Of a stretch of DNA of 64,000 nucleotides, positions 21,466-32,934 are shown one piece after another. The stretch is from Tilletia caries (Eukaryota; Basidiomycota; Exobasidiomycetes; Tilletiales; Tilletiaceae). How positions within the stretch are numbered: position 1 is the first letter of the stretch; each line of letters starts with the position of its first letter. A program made the position numbers and the translations under genes. Below the pieces are notes generated by a model that was not told the origin of the DNA, ran no database searches, and saw only the letters and a list, made by a program, of their open reading frames with translations. The stretch spans positions 1,488,001-1,552,000 of the forward strand of contig JALUTQ010000001.1 of assembly GCA_032718865.1 (NCBI GenBank), given 5' to 3'.

Positions 21466-24400
21466 TCAGTAGAAGGCGCCCTGGCTTTGTGCCGGCCTGT
21501 GCGAGTACCGCTCCCCAGACTTGGATCGTGGTAAAACACCACCAGCACCGAACCCGCCGCTGAAGCCGTCCGACGTGCCAGGCCGCGCCTGCCTCGATGC
21601 AGGAGCAGACGATCGCTGATACGACGCTGCGGATGCCGAGGGGAGTGGCACGCCACCACCTCCCGTTTGGGAGAGCGTGGCCAAGAGCGCGCCAGCAAAG
21701 GAGGTGGATGACTTCTTGACGTTGTTGTTCCCCGCACCGCTTGTACCAGGCCTGTCGCCCGATGCCATACTGTTGACGTGGGAGGCGCTTCCTTTGGCTT
21801 CATGGCTGTCCCTGTTGCCTCCGACGCCATTGAGAGCTTCGCGGAGCGCATTGCCGGAGGAGCTCCGACCAAGTTTGGGCTTTTTCCATCCTCCGCTTTC
21901 CTTGGAGCTTGGCGCAGCAGGTTCTTTCTCCTTGGTCGGTAAGGTAGGAACAGCGGACCCACTGAAGGACCTCGACTTCGGGTTAGACATGGCAGACAGC
22001 GGCTCCGCAGATCGGACCTTGTTCATCGGGAAGAATCCGTCCGAGCCACTGCTTCCGCCGTTGCCTGCGGCTCCTGCATCACACTGAGGAGAGTAATTGA
22101 TTTGGGGCGCCAATGGGCTCAGACTCTTCTTGGGTCGATCCGAAGGGTTCTGACGGCCGCGCCTGACAGCTGAAGCAAACTTGTCGAAGCGGCCGGGTCT
22201 GCTTCCGCCCGGCGTTGCTGGGCTAGGCAGCGAAGTTTCAGAGTCGACTTCCGAGGCAAGCGGGCTTCCATCGCCTCCGCCGGATCCTCCGAACCCGCTG
22301 CTGAGTGGGCTGGACAAGATATTGGAAGGGAAAAAGCTCCTGGAATGCGTTCGCGAGTTTCCAAAGAGATCTTTGACCCGTTTGCCCAACCCGAGGCCGA
22401 CATTTCGACCTGAATCTGGAGAATGAGTTCGACTGTTTCTGCCGTTTCCTGACTCGGAATCCCTCTGAGTCGGATTGGGCTTTGCAACAGGGGACATCAG
22501 TGTCTCCATGTCGTTCTGCGCTGCTGTTGTCGCACCTCCGCCTGGACGTGCCTGGCCACCCACGTCAACAGATGGATTGGCGTGCAGACCCTCCACCGAG
22601 GCTGAGGCCGAACCGTGACTGTTCACACTGGGCGGGATCGGCAGGCTCTCCATACTCCAACCAGCCTCGGTGGCCGCTAGTCCAATTCCCCGGTTTCCAG
22701 GACCGTCCATAGAGGGGCCCGACTGGCGCACGTACTGGGCGATCGCAGCAGGACAGATTGCCTGTTGGTCGATCGAGGAGAGACTGTTGTGCCGAGTGGA
22801 ACGGTGGTGGTTGTCATAGGTGCCCGACACTTTTCTCTGCTGCATCGTATCTGACGTCTGCGCAAACATGGGTGTGGCTGACTGGTCGTAGGCGTCCCTA
22901 TCGTCCGCTGGGTTGTGAAGCGCATATTTCTTGTTCAGCTTTGCCGCCTGATTCGCCACTGGACCCAGATCGATCGTGAGCCCAGTTTTGGCAAGGGATG
23001 GGCTCATTTCCGCTTCGACGTCCGATGGCAAGGTGTCTCTTCGATTGTGTCTTCGATCCGCGAGAGTCAACTTTGAGTTTTGCGGAGACTGAGGCCGGCT
23101 CGCGCTCGGGGATGCTGAGTTTGACGTTGGCGCGGACGGGGCAACACTCCCTCGTGCTGCTGCGGAACCAGGGGGGACGCTCCCAGCTGCAAAGAATGCA
23201 TTGCCATGCATACCCTCGCTACGTGATGGCCGGTCGACCGCCAGAGTCATCCCGTTCGCCAAGATACGCAACCCTTCGACCTTTTCATCCGTCGCGTGTC
23301 CAAAAGAGCTCTGACGTGCGTCCACATAAATGCTAGTTTCACTGTTTTGGCTATCGCTTGGCCGACGGTCCCAGCTTGCTGGAGGCATGCCGTTGTCCGT
23401 AGCGACAACACCTGTGGGTTTGCCCAGGATGCCGGCATCGCTCCCACGGCGGTTGTGCTCCTTGATTAGATTGCGCATCACGAAAGTGGGAGCCCAAGAA
23501 GCGCGTTGGAGCGCGGAGCTGCTCTGATCCTGTCGGAAGTCTCTGTCCTCTGCTCCGAACTTCGTGGCAACTGGAGTTGAGATGTTTTCTTCTTCTTCAT
23601 GACTGTCGCTCCCTGGCACCGCAAGCGTGAGATCGAGCTTGAGGACTTCAAACATGGGATTGGGGCGCGCCACCGTTGGCGTACTGGTGGTATCCAAAGC
23701 CCACCCGAGCGGCGGAATAGAGATTAGAGAGGCTGGCACCCCTGTCTCGGTCGCGTCGCTTTGCTTGCCGTGGTCCCTCGTTGATGATGATTCTGATGCA
23801 GCCAGAGCGCTCAACAGTGGGATCGCGCCAGGCTGCCCGATCTCGATTGCCATGCTCTGCCTTGCTGACCCATAGTCTTCATCTCCCGAGCCCTGGTCGT
23901 CCTGCTCCGCCTCAGCGGCTAGTTCCGTATTGTTACTGTTCTCGTCCTCAGCCTGCGGCCGCAGGGTTGCGATCGAGTTCCTACGAATTGCATCACGTAA
24001 TGACTCGAGCGAGGCCCGTCGATTGAGTGCCCGGAACGCTGCAGAGCCGAAGCTGGTCCGTCGTGACAAGGGCGGGGTGGCCAGTGCTGCCTTGAGCTCC
24101 GGATCTTCGTTCGCACTCGTGGTGCGTCCGGCTGGGAGAGAAGTATTGATGATCGCCGAGGCGACAGCGGACGGGCTTGGAGGCGGGAAGTCTAGACTCG
24201 AAGCGCGATGATGCAAGATCGCCGCACCCCGCACAGGGTATGAGACCTGTACGGGTCCGAGATGGGGACTGCAGGAACCGCTAGAACTGGTAGAAGGCGC
24301 ATCGAAAGATTTGCTCGGCCACTGTCTCAACGTTGGCGAGTCCGAAATGGCCGGGAAGGAGAACGAAGGATTCCTAGAGATGGATGAACCACGCGCCGGC

Positions 24401-26292
24401 ACGTTGCCATAAGGCGCCGAGTCCGTGGAAGGGGACAAGCCTGTCGCGACCTGTGCCGGCACAGCTTCACGCACGTAGGGCGGTGGCGAGACGTACTGTT
24501 CGTCCTCTTCATCCTCCCCTTCATCCTCCTCCATATGCACGTCGAGAAGACCGTTGAGGAGGTCGTCAGGATTGAGCTGGGCCAGCTCTGCATCTGTGAC
24601 CACTTCAATATTCCTGCCTTCATACCACTTCGCCGTCGTCTCCTGGAGGCCCCTCAGTGCGAGTCGGATGTCTGCATCCATGCCCTGCTCGCGTACCTTT
24701 CGCTCCTGTGCACGGTCGGCGAGATACTTGTTTCTCGCACTCTGCGACCAGGTAGGGGTGTACGAGGCTGAAATGCCGTTCGAAATGCGTTCAATGCAGT
24801 TCTGACAGGCACATTCTGAATTGAGCTGAATCCACGTTCCGGGCGGGTCAGCTGCCTGAGCTGGGTCGCGTAAGGGACCGGCGGAAGAAGACGTTTCCAG
24901 AGCGGCCGCTGAGGCGTGACTGTGGCCCCCATCTGAACTCTGTGCGGCAGGAGAAGGTGTGCGCTGAGGAGCGAGGAGATTCGGTACGAGGTGGTGCTGT
25001 CCTGGGGTGGGAGTTGGCATCGGCATCGAGGCGGCCCAGCTCAAGCCATCAGGAGAGGAATGCTCCAACTCGGGCGTTCTACTAGCAGCTAGGGTGAACG
25101 CGGCCTGCCTAGACAAAACGGGAGGTCCCTCCGTTCGGTGCCAGGGTCTGTCAGTCGCCAAGCCGCGGATGAGGGGTGCTTGGGCGCTGATAGCATTGGC
25201 TCCTGGCGAACCTGACCCAACTTGAGTGGCCGGCGCTGAAAGGTTAGCTGTACCGAAGTACGCATCATCCTGCGCACCGGAGGTCTCTTCGGGCGCGGCT
25301 TGGTCCATACGGACAAACACCCCGAGTTCGGCGAAGAACATAGAGGTTGGGGGTTTGAGACACGACCTGAGAGGCGACTTGCCAGAACGGGCGTGACTTC
25401 CCGCGGTGACATCGGATATTTCTTGTGAGCTCGCCGCCCGATCCAGGATTCCAGCAGCTGGTGAGGCAAACGGGTTAGATGAAGAGGAGCTTCCTTCACC
25501 CAGGGGCGGAGTTACGGGAAAGCCAAGGGTGGGAAGTGAAGCCAAATGGCGGTGACCAGACGACTGCCCGGCATGTACCCCACCGGTCTGGAACCGTTTC
25601 GGAACGGCGGATGGTGCTGCGGCAATCATCGTCTGTTCTGGCGTAGCGGGCGGACTGATGGGAGGTGACGCAGCTGCTGCAGGTAAGGAGGCCAGTTGTG
25701 GTGCAGAAATGCCGCCCGCCATGTGGGGTTCTGTTCCTGATGCCGCTGCTCCTCCCAGGGTGGGTACGCTACTGGAGCTATGGCTACCGCTCAGCCAACG
25801 AGGACCCAGGCGGGGGATGCTGATGGAAGATGCCGCTCTTTGGAACTTTTTGGCTCGGGCGTGGAAGTCACGGGCAGTCGGTGCTGTCACTTCCTCTGTG
25901 ACAGGAGTTCCGGTAGGACTCGATCCCGAGGACGAGATACCCGACTTTTCAGCCAAGGACGCCCCATGAGTGGCAGCTCCATTTGCGGACGCGTGTTCCG
26001 ACGAGACGACGAACCGTCCCTGTGCAACTGCACTCTCGCGCTCATGGGCACCTTCTCCAGATGTGTTGTGGGCAGACGTGGGTCTGACGCGACTGAACAA
26101 GTTTGTAGTGGCGGCAAAGTTCTTGGTCCAAGCTGAAGCAGCGGCGACGGCCGAGACTGGCTTCTCTGGCCGTTCAGGACTGTGAAAGAGAGCAGGAGAA
26201 GGGTTGTCAGTAACTTCCAGTGAAAGCAGCAGGGGCGGAGCTGTGACTTACATGACGTAGACCACGTCTCTGAACGCAACGGACTTTCCCAT
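21466..26292 (-). CDS. Very large Ser/Ala-rich protein with a Cys/Trp core segment, function unknown
   Basis: A 41-nt first exon (26252-26292, MGKSVAFRDVVYVI) joins a 4.7-kb exon (21466-26179) with exact phase, giving 1584 residues. Most of it is disordered Ser/Pro/Ala sequence with positively charged C-terminal stretches (KEKEPAAPSSKESGGWKK) and Gly/Ser tracts. One compact segment near the first third stands out: WIQLNSECACQNCIERIS, followed by helical sequence (ARNKYLADRAQERKVREQ, LRGLQETTAKWYEG) and DPDDLLNGLLDVHMEE-like acidic residues. The two Cys pairs (CAC, NC) might bind metal, but they do not match a zinc finger I know. The very basic, repeat-poor remainder suggests a scaffold. The short first exon encodes VVYV, which is hydrophobic but too short for a signal peptide. 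The gene is solid but its role is unknown. Confidence 0.8.
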
Positions 26293-27346
26293 GGCGGAAA
26301 GTTGGGGTGGTCTGGGGGGGCGGGGGTTAGCGCTGAGGCGTGAGGATCTTGTACCTTAGCTAGATGAGCAAGATGCGCAAGATGCCAGATCCCAGATGAG
26401 AAGAAAGCGAAATGAGATGCACTCAGACACCTTCGGGCCAGGTTGGTGCTGAAATGCTGAAATGCTGAAATGCTGAAATGCCTACTGGCGGGGGCCCAAG
26501 TTGCCTGTGGGGATGGTGGTGGTGGTGGGAGCGTGCTGCGTGGGACTTTGGGTGATGAGGTTTGGCGAGAGCAAGGACGCTCGAACAGACCGAACTGGAA
26601 AGGATGCGTATGAAAGGGGCTCCCAGCTCCAACCAGAGCAAGATGGGGACAGCGAGAGGCGTTATATTTGCCTGTACGTGCAGCGCCCAGCATCGCAGCA
26701 TCTGTGATGTGTCGTATATTAATGCTGGGGGATGCTGGGATATGTGATCAACTGACCCGCACCTCGCGCGCCGCTCCCGTGTTATTTCTGTGCTTACAGC
26801 GCGGGGCATGGGGGTGAAACACATTTCAGGTCGTCCGACAGAACACAGGCACCAGAACGCGACCGCCGGACAAACATCTTCCTGAGGCAAGCGCTATAAG
26901 CAGGCAATCTATCCAGCATAGACTCCGAACTACTCGAATCGCCGCTATGAAACATGCTACTTCGTATGGAGTTAGTCTGGTGATTTTTACACTTGTTTTT
27001 GACCGTTCCTTATGCCTTATGGAGGTCAATGATCGGTGCGGTAGTGAGCCGGTGTCAGGCTGTCAGGCTGCTTCCTCGGAGGTCTGGGCATGCTGGATGC
27101 TGAAGAGCGAGCGAGTGGCAGAGCACACCGCAGCTGGGAACGACGGCCGGATGCTGCCCCCAGCGCTTGAAGCCCTGAGCGTGCCAACTTCAAATATATG
27201 TTTTTTTGAGATGAAGGCACGGGAGAGGCCGGGCGGCCGGGACGATCTGCATGCAGAGTTGCAGCGTTGCATACGCATAATATTATTGTCCAAATTTCTG
27301 TTAGACCTCGATCTATCGATCTTGCCTTTGTAAGAACCCCTTCCTC
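26293..27346. other. Intergenic, left flank of the Harbinger element
   Basis: Promoter side of the large minus-strand gene. It includes a short tandem CTGAAATG repeat (about four units, 26450-26480). Open frames here look unbiased. I see no gene. Confidence 0.5.
26449..26482. repeat. Short (GCTGAAAT)n tandem repeat
   Basis: About four copies of an 8-bp unit upstream of the large minus-strand gene. Confidence 0.8.
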
Positions 27347-27349
27347 AAT

Positions 27350-27371
27350 AGGGATCTTTCGCAATATGCCG
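27350..27371 (+). repeat. Left terminal inverted repeat of the Harbinger element
   Basis: 22 bp identical to the reverse complement of 30762-30783. AAT target duplication lies immediately outside. Confidence 0.95.
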
Positions 27372-28159
27372 TTGGTGCCAGAAATGCATTGTTTAGACAT
27401 CTCGTAATCATGCCCCGCTGCGGGCCTGATCATCTTTCGCACCAGGTCGGGCCAGACCCAGACCAGATCAGCATACAGATAAGATAAGCACAGCAAAATT
27501 TCTGCCAAGTGACCAAGGCGCACCAGGCCCCTTTCCGTCCACAACCACCAGCAGCTTCCCATCCTTACTTGAGTGAGTATTTTGCTTCGCTCGTCCTCAT
27601 CACTGTTCATACACTGACATTCTCTTTGCTACTCGTTCTGCTTTAGATCAATCATCCTCCGTGCCTGGCTGCTCCTGCCCTGCCCTTGCTGGTCGACTGT
27701 CCCTGCTCGGAGTCCTCAGTCCCGTGCCTGTGTCTCGTGAGTATCTCTCTCTGCTACTCTCTTCTTCCCCTTGCTGACTGATATCCCTTGCCTTCCGCCG
27801 TTCCGCGTACAGATCCCTCCATCAGTGCTTCTCTTTGCCGTCCGCGCCCGTGCCCGTGTCGTTGCCGCGCGGTCATACCAGCCCCCTCATCATCGCGGCT
27901 TTCGCCCCCATCATCATCGCGGCTATACGACACGGGCACTGGCCACCCGCATCGTTCACAACACCACGCTACGCAATATATTCAACATAATATCAAATCT
28001 CAGTGCACAGAACGGATCTGGTGTGTGGTGAGAGAGAGTCATGGATTCGGTCACGAGCGTGTCAATAATCCCTAGTACCTATTTGTTGACACGTATGATT
28101 GCCTTCGTCATCTAGGTACATAATGCAATACACACCATCATGCAATCACTCTCTCTCGT

Positions 28160-29172
28160 CACTATCGCTGCTGCTGCTATTGTCGGCACCCCCCTCGTAG
28201 CTCGTTTGCGCCTCTCAGTCCACGCCCGACGCTATCGGACATACTGCAATACTCAGATTTCCAATCCTTTTTTCGCTTGACGCCAGCGGAATACACACAA
28301 ATACACACTGCACTTCGATTTCCTGAGACCATAGAGACCTCCTCTCGCGACGTGGTAACCTCAGAGATTGCGCTCTGATCTTGCTGGGCTTTCTCGGCGG
28401 TGCTCGCTTGCCAACTCTCTCCCGCGCGTTTGGACGATCGGAATCGGCATGCTCGCGCGTCTACACTGCTATTGCAAACGAAATACATACAACATGGTCT
28501 CATCTCCTGGACATTCGCCGCGCCCATGGCTCTCTTCTGCGTCCGCGTCAGCTCCGTCGCTACGCGAACTCGATCGCAGCTCAGCAGTGTCCGCTCGATA
28601 ATCTATGGGGGTTCATCGACGGCACTGTCCTGGCCACTGCTCGCCCCATACGAAATCAAAAGGAATATTATAGCGGGCACAAGCGTCACCATGGTCACAA
28701 ATACCAGGTGGTCATCACGCCTGATGGGATGATGTGGATCTTTGGGTCAGTGGCAGCGCGAAGGAACGATTCTTTCGTGCTACAAGACAGCGAGCTGCAC
28801 CAGTGGCTAGATGAGCACTCAAGGGACGAGAACGAAAAGGATCTCCTCATTTTTGGCGATAAGGGCTATGCCGCGCGCGGACACCTGGTGGTCCCACACA
28901 AGGGACTGTTCCTCACGCCCGCCCAAGACCAATTCAACCTGCGGCTCTCCAGAGTCCGCATTGCCGTCGAGTGGGCTATCGGCGGCGTGACCACCCTCTT
29001 CCCGCGTCTCGACGTCAAGCGCGCGCAGCGCATGCTCCACAGCGATCTACCATCGCAGTACCGCATCGCGGTGCTGCTGCGGAACGCCCTGTCTTGCGTC
29101 TCTTCGAACCAGACGAGTCAGACCTTTCAATGTCCAACTCCAACTCTGGAAGAATACTTTGTACCTCAGTAG
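28160..29172 (+). pseudogene. Harbinger DDE transposase, frame broken near its N-terminus
   Basis: The catalytic part (28381-29172) is one open frame. It contains CPLDNLWGFIDGTVL (first Asp), GDKGYAARGHLVVP (second Asp) and RIAVEWAIGGVTTLFPRL (Glu), the DDE pattern of PIF/Harbinger nucleases, plus YSGHKRHHGHKYQVV. The expected N-terminal part (DFQSFFRLTPAEYTQIHTAL and DVVTSEIAL) is present upstream but in another frame. The two frames meet at a CTCT at 28373-28376, where an extra CT puts a TGA in the way. Removing one CT would make EIALILLGFLGG continuous, so this looks like a 2-bp slip or an assembly error. No in-frame ATG is obvious upstream, so a further 5' exon may exist. The catalytic triad is intact, which argues that the break is recent. 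Confidence 0.75.
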
Positions 29173-29287
29173 TGCCATTGAATCTCAAATATGCCCATGC
29201 TCATAGCATTCCAGTCCCCACACAACAATGAAAGAAGTGACTGATAGATGTATTCAAATACACAATGCACATACAAACCAAGACCTC

Positions 29288-30506
29288 CTACTCGAGCCTC
29301 TCCTTCAGGAACGCGAAGAGATCGTCAATCTTACTCTCCACAGCAGCCACCCGCGCATCCCTCCGTGCCTCCTGGCCTGCCTGCGCCTCTTGCAGATCCA
29401 GCCTCCGGTCCTCGCGAGAGAGCAGGTCCTTGTGTTTCCGCTGCTCGAGCTCGCGTGCGCGCTCGGCCTGGCGGAGCGCTTCCTCGTGGTGTTGCTGCTG
29501 CTGCTTGAGGGTCTCCGCCGCCGCCTCCAGCTGCCGGGAGCCCATGCTCTCGACGGCGCTGGTGAGCTCCGAGCTGGCGCCGTCGGCGCGGCTCGTGCGG
29601 AGACGCTTGGTCGTCTTGCGGCCGTCGGACTTGGCCGTGAGCGGGTCGTCCTCCGTGCTCGTGTCGCGCTCGCGGGCGACGTCTCCGGCTCCCTCGACGT
29701 TGGAGGGCTCGTCCAACTTGGCGGTGGCCTTGTCCCGTGCGTCGAGTGCCTTGGCCTTGTCGGGGTTCTTGGCCTTCTTTTTCGCTTCCCGCTTCACCGC
29801 CTCATCTCGCACGCTCTGTTCCCACTGCTCCTTCAAATGTTGACACGCTTTCATTATCTGAGGCTCGTCCTCCTTCGGGCCACTCGCGATCTCGGACGCG
29901 CTCTGACCCGCTCGGATCGCCTGGTAAAGACTTCGGCGCCACTTTGTGTCGCACGCCTCCACGGTGCGGACCGGAAAAACGCCCGTTCTTGCGGGGATTG
30001 AGTTCGTTCCATTTGTTGAGCTCCTTGACCGCGTCCAGCCACGATTGACTGCGCTGGTCCGCAGTCCGTGTCGGGTCGAAAACGTCGTGGGAGAACATGG
30101 CGACCAGCAGCGCTCGCAGTTCCGGTCCATTCCACTGCAGCGAGCCCTGTTGACGACCGGCCTTCTTTTCTTCATTCTCCGCGGCCTTGTCTGCATCTGT
30201 GAAGACCTTGTCCACGATGCTGGCCTGCGTTGGAACTTCTTCTTCCTCATCCTCGATCGTTGTATTGCCAGCGTTTGCTTCTGCAGCAGCAACCAAGTCT
30301 TCTTCGTCACGCCGCCGAGCAATGCTGCGAACCGAAAGCTGGCTGTCAGGCGTGGTAGAGCGCGAGGCTCCGGGAGACTGCGAATGAGGAAGAGGGGAGT
30401 TTGATTGCGCAGCTGCTGAGGCCGAGAAGAAAGGCGCAGGAGGCGCAGGAGGCGGAATTCCTAGCGGATTGGCGCTGTCGTCAGGGGACATCGATGGGAT
30501 CGACAT
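29288..30506 (-). pseudogene. Harbinger-associated Myb/SANT DNA-binding protein, one frame break
   Basis: Partner protein of the transposase. The start at 30506 gives MSIPSMSPDDSANP, followed by an acidic linker and a Myb/SANT-like domain (LQWNGPELRALLVAMF, WLDAVKELNKWNELNP, TVEACDTKWRR). It ends in a long Glu/Gln/Arg coiled coil (ETLKQQQQHHEEALRQAER). The first half of the Myb domain and the rest lie in different frames. The switch falls at a five-T run (minus strand) at 29975-29979. One T fewer would read NGRFPVRTVEACDTKW without interruption. In this family the protein binds the element ends and helps bring the nuclease into the nucleus. The gene is convergent with the transposase, and the stops are 115 bp apart. 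A longer in-frame N-terminus reaches 30668. Confidence 0.75.
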
Positions 30507-30761
30507 GGCCGGGGGATCTGATGTAGGAAAGGGACAGAAAGGAAGAGGAAGCCTGCGCCGAGCAGGGCGGTGAGATGAGATGAGCTGGCGATGATCGCTC
30601 TTGATCACAGCCATTTCCTTGGTAAATAAAATTTTCATTTGATTTATCCCTGCCGTAAAGGGCGGCATGAAGGCTTCTCATCAAGCCGCGTCATTCGAGG
30701 GCGGCAAGGCAAATCTGGGTTTCGGTTCATCCCGCCCAGATTCGCGGCTTATTATGCCCTG

Positions 30762-30783
30762 CGGCATATTGCGAAAGATCCCT
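30762..30783 (-). repeat. Right terminal inverted repeat of the Harbinger element
   Basis: 22-bp inverted copy of the left end. It is followed at 30784-30786 by AAT, matching the trinucleotide before the left end. Confidence 0.95.
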
Positions 30784-31373
30784 AATCCCAAGCAAATCCA
30801 AGACGCGCATTGTGGGTCGAGACTCGGAACTCGAGACGTTCGAGGCTGATAAAGACACAGCTGTGGCCTGTGCTCGGGGCATAAACAATGCTTACCGCCA
30901 TCGCACCTTGTGACGGCGCAGGCGTGTATTTATATGTTTTACTCACCTCAGTGTCAAGCAATCAGGCCTACACCCGGGGCGTGTCCTACCAGATAGAACC
31001 CGGAGCGCGTCTGCACCGACGCAGACAGCATTATCGCTACTGCATCGCCCTGCCGGCTGCCAGTGAGTGAGTCACGACGATGAGCGATGTCTCAATGGGC
31101 TGGCTGAAACGCAGCTCACTCACTCAACTGTGCCCTGCAGTCTGCGGGCTCGCGGGCTCTAGGTAAGACAAAAATAGGATGTCGCAATTTTGATTTTCAA
31201 AATGCGGATCGTTTTGGGCCCAAAGTTGACAGCGCCTTTTGCCCTCGACAACCACTCACTAACCAGCGAGGCAGCGACCACTTCGTTCGTTGAATACTTC
31301 GCCAGAGCGTTCCTAGTTGCTACCTGCTCCTTCCTGCACTCACGCCCGCGAACAACCCAAAGCAGAGGTCAGG
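30784..31373. other. Right flank of the transposon, NXT1 promoter
   Basis: 590 bp between the right AAT target copy and the NXT1 ATG. No gene is seen. NXT1 control sequences must lie here, next to the insertion. Confidence 0.5.
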
Positions 31374-32934
31374 ATGGCCGCCTTCGCGAACCCGCAACAA
31401 TCGCTCGGCCCAGCCCAGCCAGGACATTCCAATTCAATCCCCCACAACAACAATGGCGCTGGGATGGTCAGTCTTTCCCCACCGACCGACCGCGAGCTCG
31501 TCAGCTTCAGCACAAAATCGGCAGAGACCTTCGTCAGTGCGTACTACGCCGCCACAGACTCGCCCAGCCGGGTACGACTCCTGCCCAACTTATACCTGCC
31601 TGCGGCCTCGGTCGTTTGGAACGGGACACCCGTTCCTCCCGCTGCGGCCTCCCCGGCGGATGGAACCCTTCAACTTAACGGCGGCGGCGAGGTGGTCAAG
31701 ACTGTTGGTGGAGCAGGTGGCGGGTTGGCCGCTTTGCTGGATGCGATGCCTGGGTCAAAACACGAAGTGGCGACCTTTGATGCACATCCCATCGGATGGG
31801 GGATAGGAGCCGATGGTAAGTGTTTTCGAAGAGCCTCTCTGCTTTTGCCTCTTGACATTTGGTTTTGCTGGCTTTCCCATCCCTTCCCTTCTCCTTGGAT
31901 CCCGCTTTCCTTCCTTCACTCCCCTCTCTCTACTCCCCTACCCAATCCCTCCTCCCTACACGGCCCCCCTCCTCCACATTTCGAAGCTCTATTGCCCGCC
32001 TTTCTCAGAAGGAATCGATTCGTCTTGTCGCCAGTCTCCAAACGCGCGGGAAGCGATTCGTCCTTCATCTCAAGGCACCACACGCGTTCTGAAGACTGTG
32101 CGAAGCGGCGCAAGCTCGATTTCGAGGAATGGCAGATGGGTCCCTGAGCTTCGAAACGACGGACGGACAACGGGCGGGCCAAGAGCAAGGATCCTTCCTC
32201 CCTCGCATTCCCAGCGGGGTAAGAGAACGGTCATCCCTTTATGTGGCAAAGCTTCTACACAAGGGCCCTCACGTTGTGCGCGCACCGGAAGCTCCAGCCT
32301 CTTTCTGGAGGTCTACGAGCTTCCCAACAAGTCCCACACGATCTCAGTCGCGCCGTCTGCAGCACCGGGCCTCTCCTCTGCAAACTTCACCAGGAGTCGA
32401 AGGAGGGGTCTGGTCCTGTACTCAAGAGGGCAGTATGTGGAGCATACATTTCATCATCATATTTCCCTCTCCCCCATTCCCGGCATTCCCTTTCCCATCC
32501 TCCTCCCTACGGTATCTTGGTCCAAGAAAGCTGACGACAAGTTTCGCCCTTGACGAAACACATCTTTCTGATTTTGTCCGACAGGTATACCCGCGCTTCG
32601 ATCCATCATCATCAACGTGTCAGGAACCGTACAACATCACACACCGGCCGCGGCGCTCCCACCGTCGAACGCCCCCAAGTCCTCCTCCACAACGACGACC
32701 GTGAGCGCGGAGGCGATGATGGCCCTACCTCGCATGTTCAGCCAGTCCTTCGTGCTCGTCGACGGAGCCGGAATGGGCACCGAGGGCGGGGTCCGAGTCG
32801 TGGAGGAACGGATGGCCAGGGTGGATTCGGGCGCCGGGCCTTCGTCTGGTGCTGGTGGAGCGGGCTCGACGCAGAAGGTAACCAGGACGGCGAGGTGGCT
32901 CGTTCAATCGGATTCGTTCCGGTTCGTCGGGTGA
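31374..32934 (+). CDS. NXT1: NXT1/p15-like NTF2-fold mRNA export cofactor
   Basis: NTF2-like protein that should dimerise with the large mRNA export receptor (Mex67/NXF1). Two exons (31374-31815 and 32585-32934) give 263 residues in correct phase. An Asn/Pro-rich leader precedes KSAETFVSAYYAATDSPS, the typical first helix. VRLLPNLYLPAASVVWNG matches the p15 motif, and LPRMFSQSFVLVDG and TARWLVQSDSFRF correspond to the NQxF and DxFRF ends of p15. The protein is longer than the ~140-residue animal form because of Gly/Ser/Ala insertions in loops. The single intron is 769 nt, far longer than any other intron here. The ATG at 31374 is preferred over an open upstream extension because it has a good context (AGGATGGCC). 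Confidence 0.88.
31816..32584 (+). other. Unusually long (769-nt) intron of NXT1
   Basis: GTAAGT donor and CCGACAG acceptor. Other introns here are about 60-140 nt. The first third is CT-rich. The rest has open frames without domains, and a second GTAAGAG site near 32220 could mark alternative splicing. No snoRNA or other RNA is recognised. Confidence 0.6.

Larger units (their letters stand above)
27350..30783. mobile_element. PIF/Harbinger-type DNA transposon, 3434 bp, with both canonical genes
   Basis: The element is bounded by perfect 22-bp terminal inverted repeats beginning AGGGATCTTTCGCAATATG (27350-27371 and 30762-30783). The trinucleotide AAT directly flanks both ends (27347-27349 and 30784-30786), and a 3-bp duplication is what PIF/Harbinger elements make. 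Inside are a DDE nuclease gene on the plus strand and a Myb/SANT DNA-binding gene on the minus strand, arranged tail to tail. This two-gene content is the hallmark of the superfamily. Perfect repeats imply a fairly recent insertion, although both genes show a frame break in this copy. The element sits in the divergent gap between the large unknown gene and NXT1. Confidence 0.93.

Noticed and set aside
29228..30001. 257-codon plus-strand frame overlapping the Myb gene
   Set aside because: It is antisense to the coiled-coil coding region of the Myb protein, and its Leu/Arg-rich composition reflects the complementary Gln/Glu codons.
32129..32704. 191-codon frame across the NXT1 intron and second exon
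   Set aside because: It lies in a different frame from the conserved NTF2 sequence, has no homology, and starts inside the intron.
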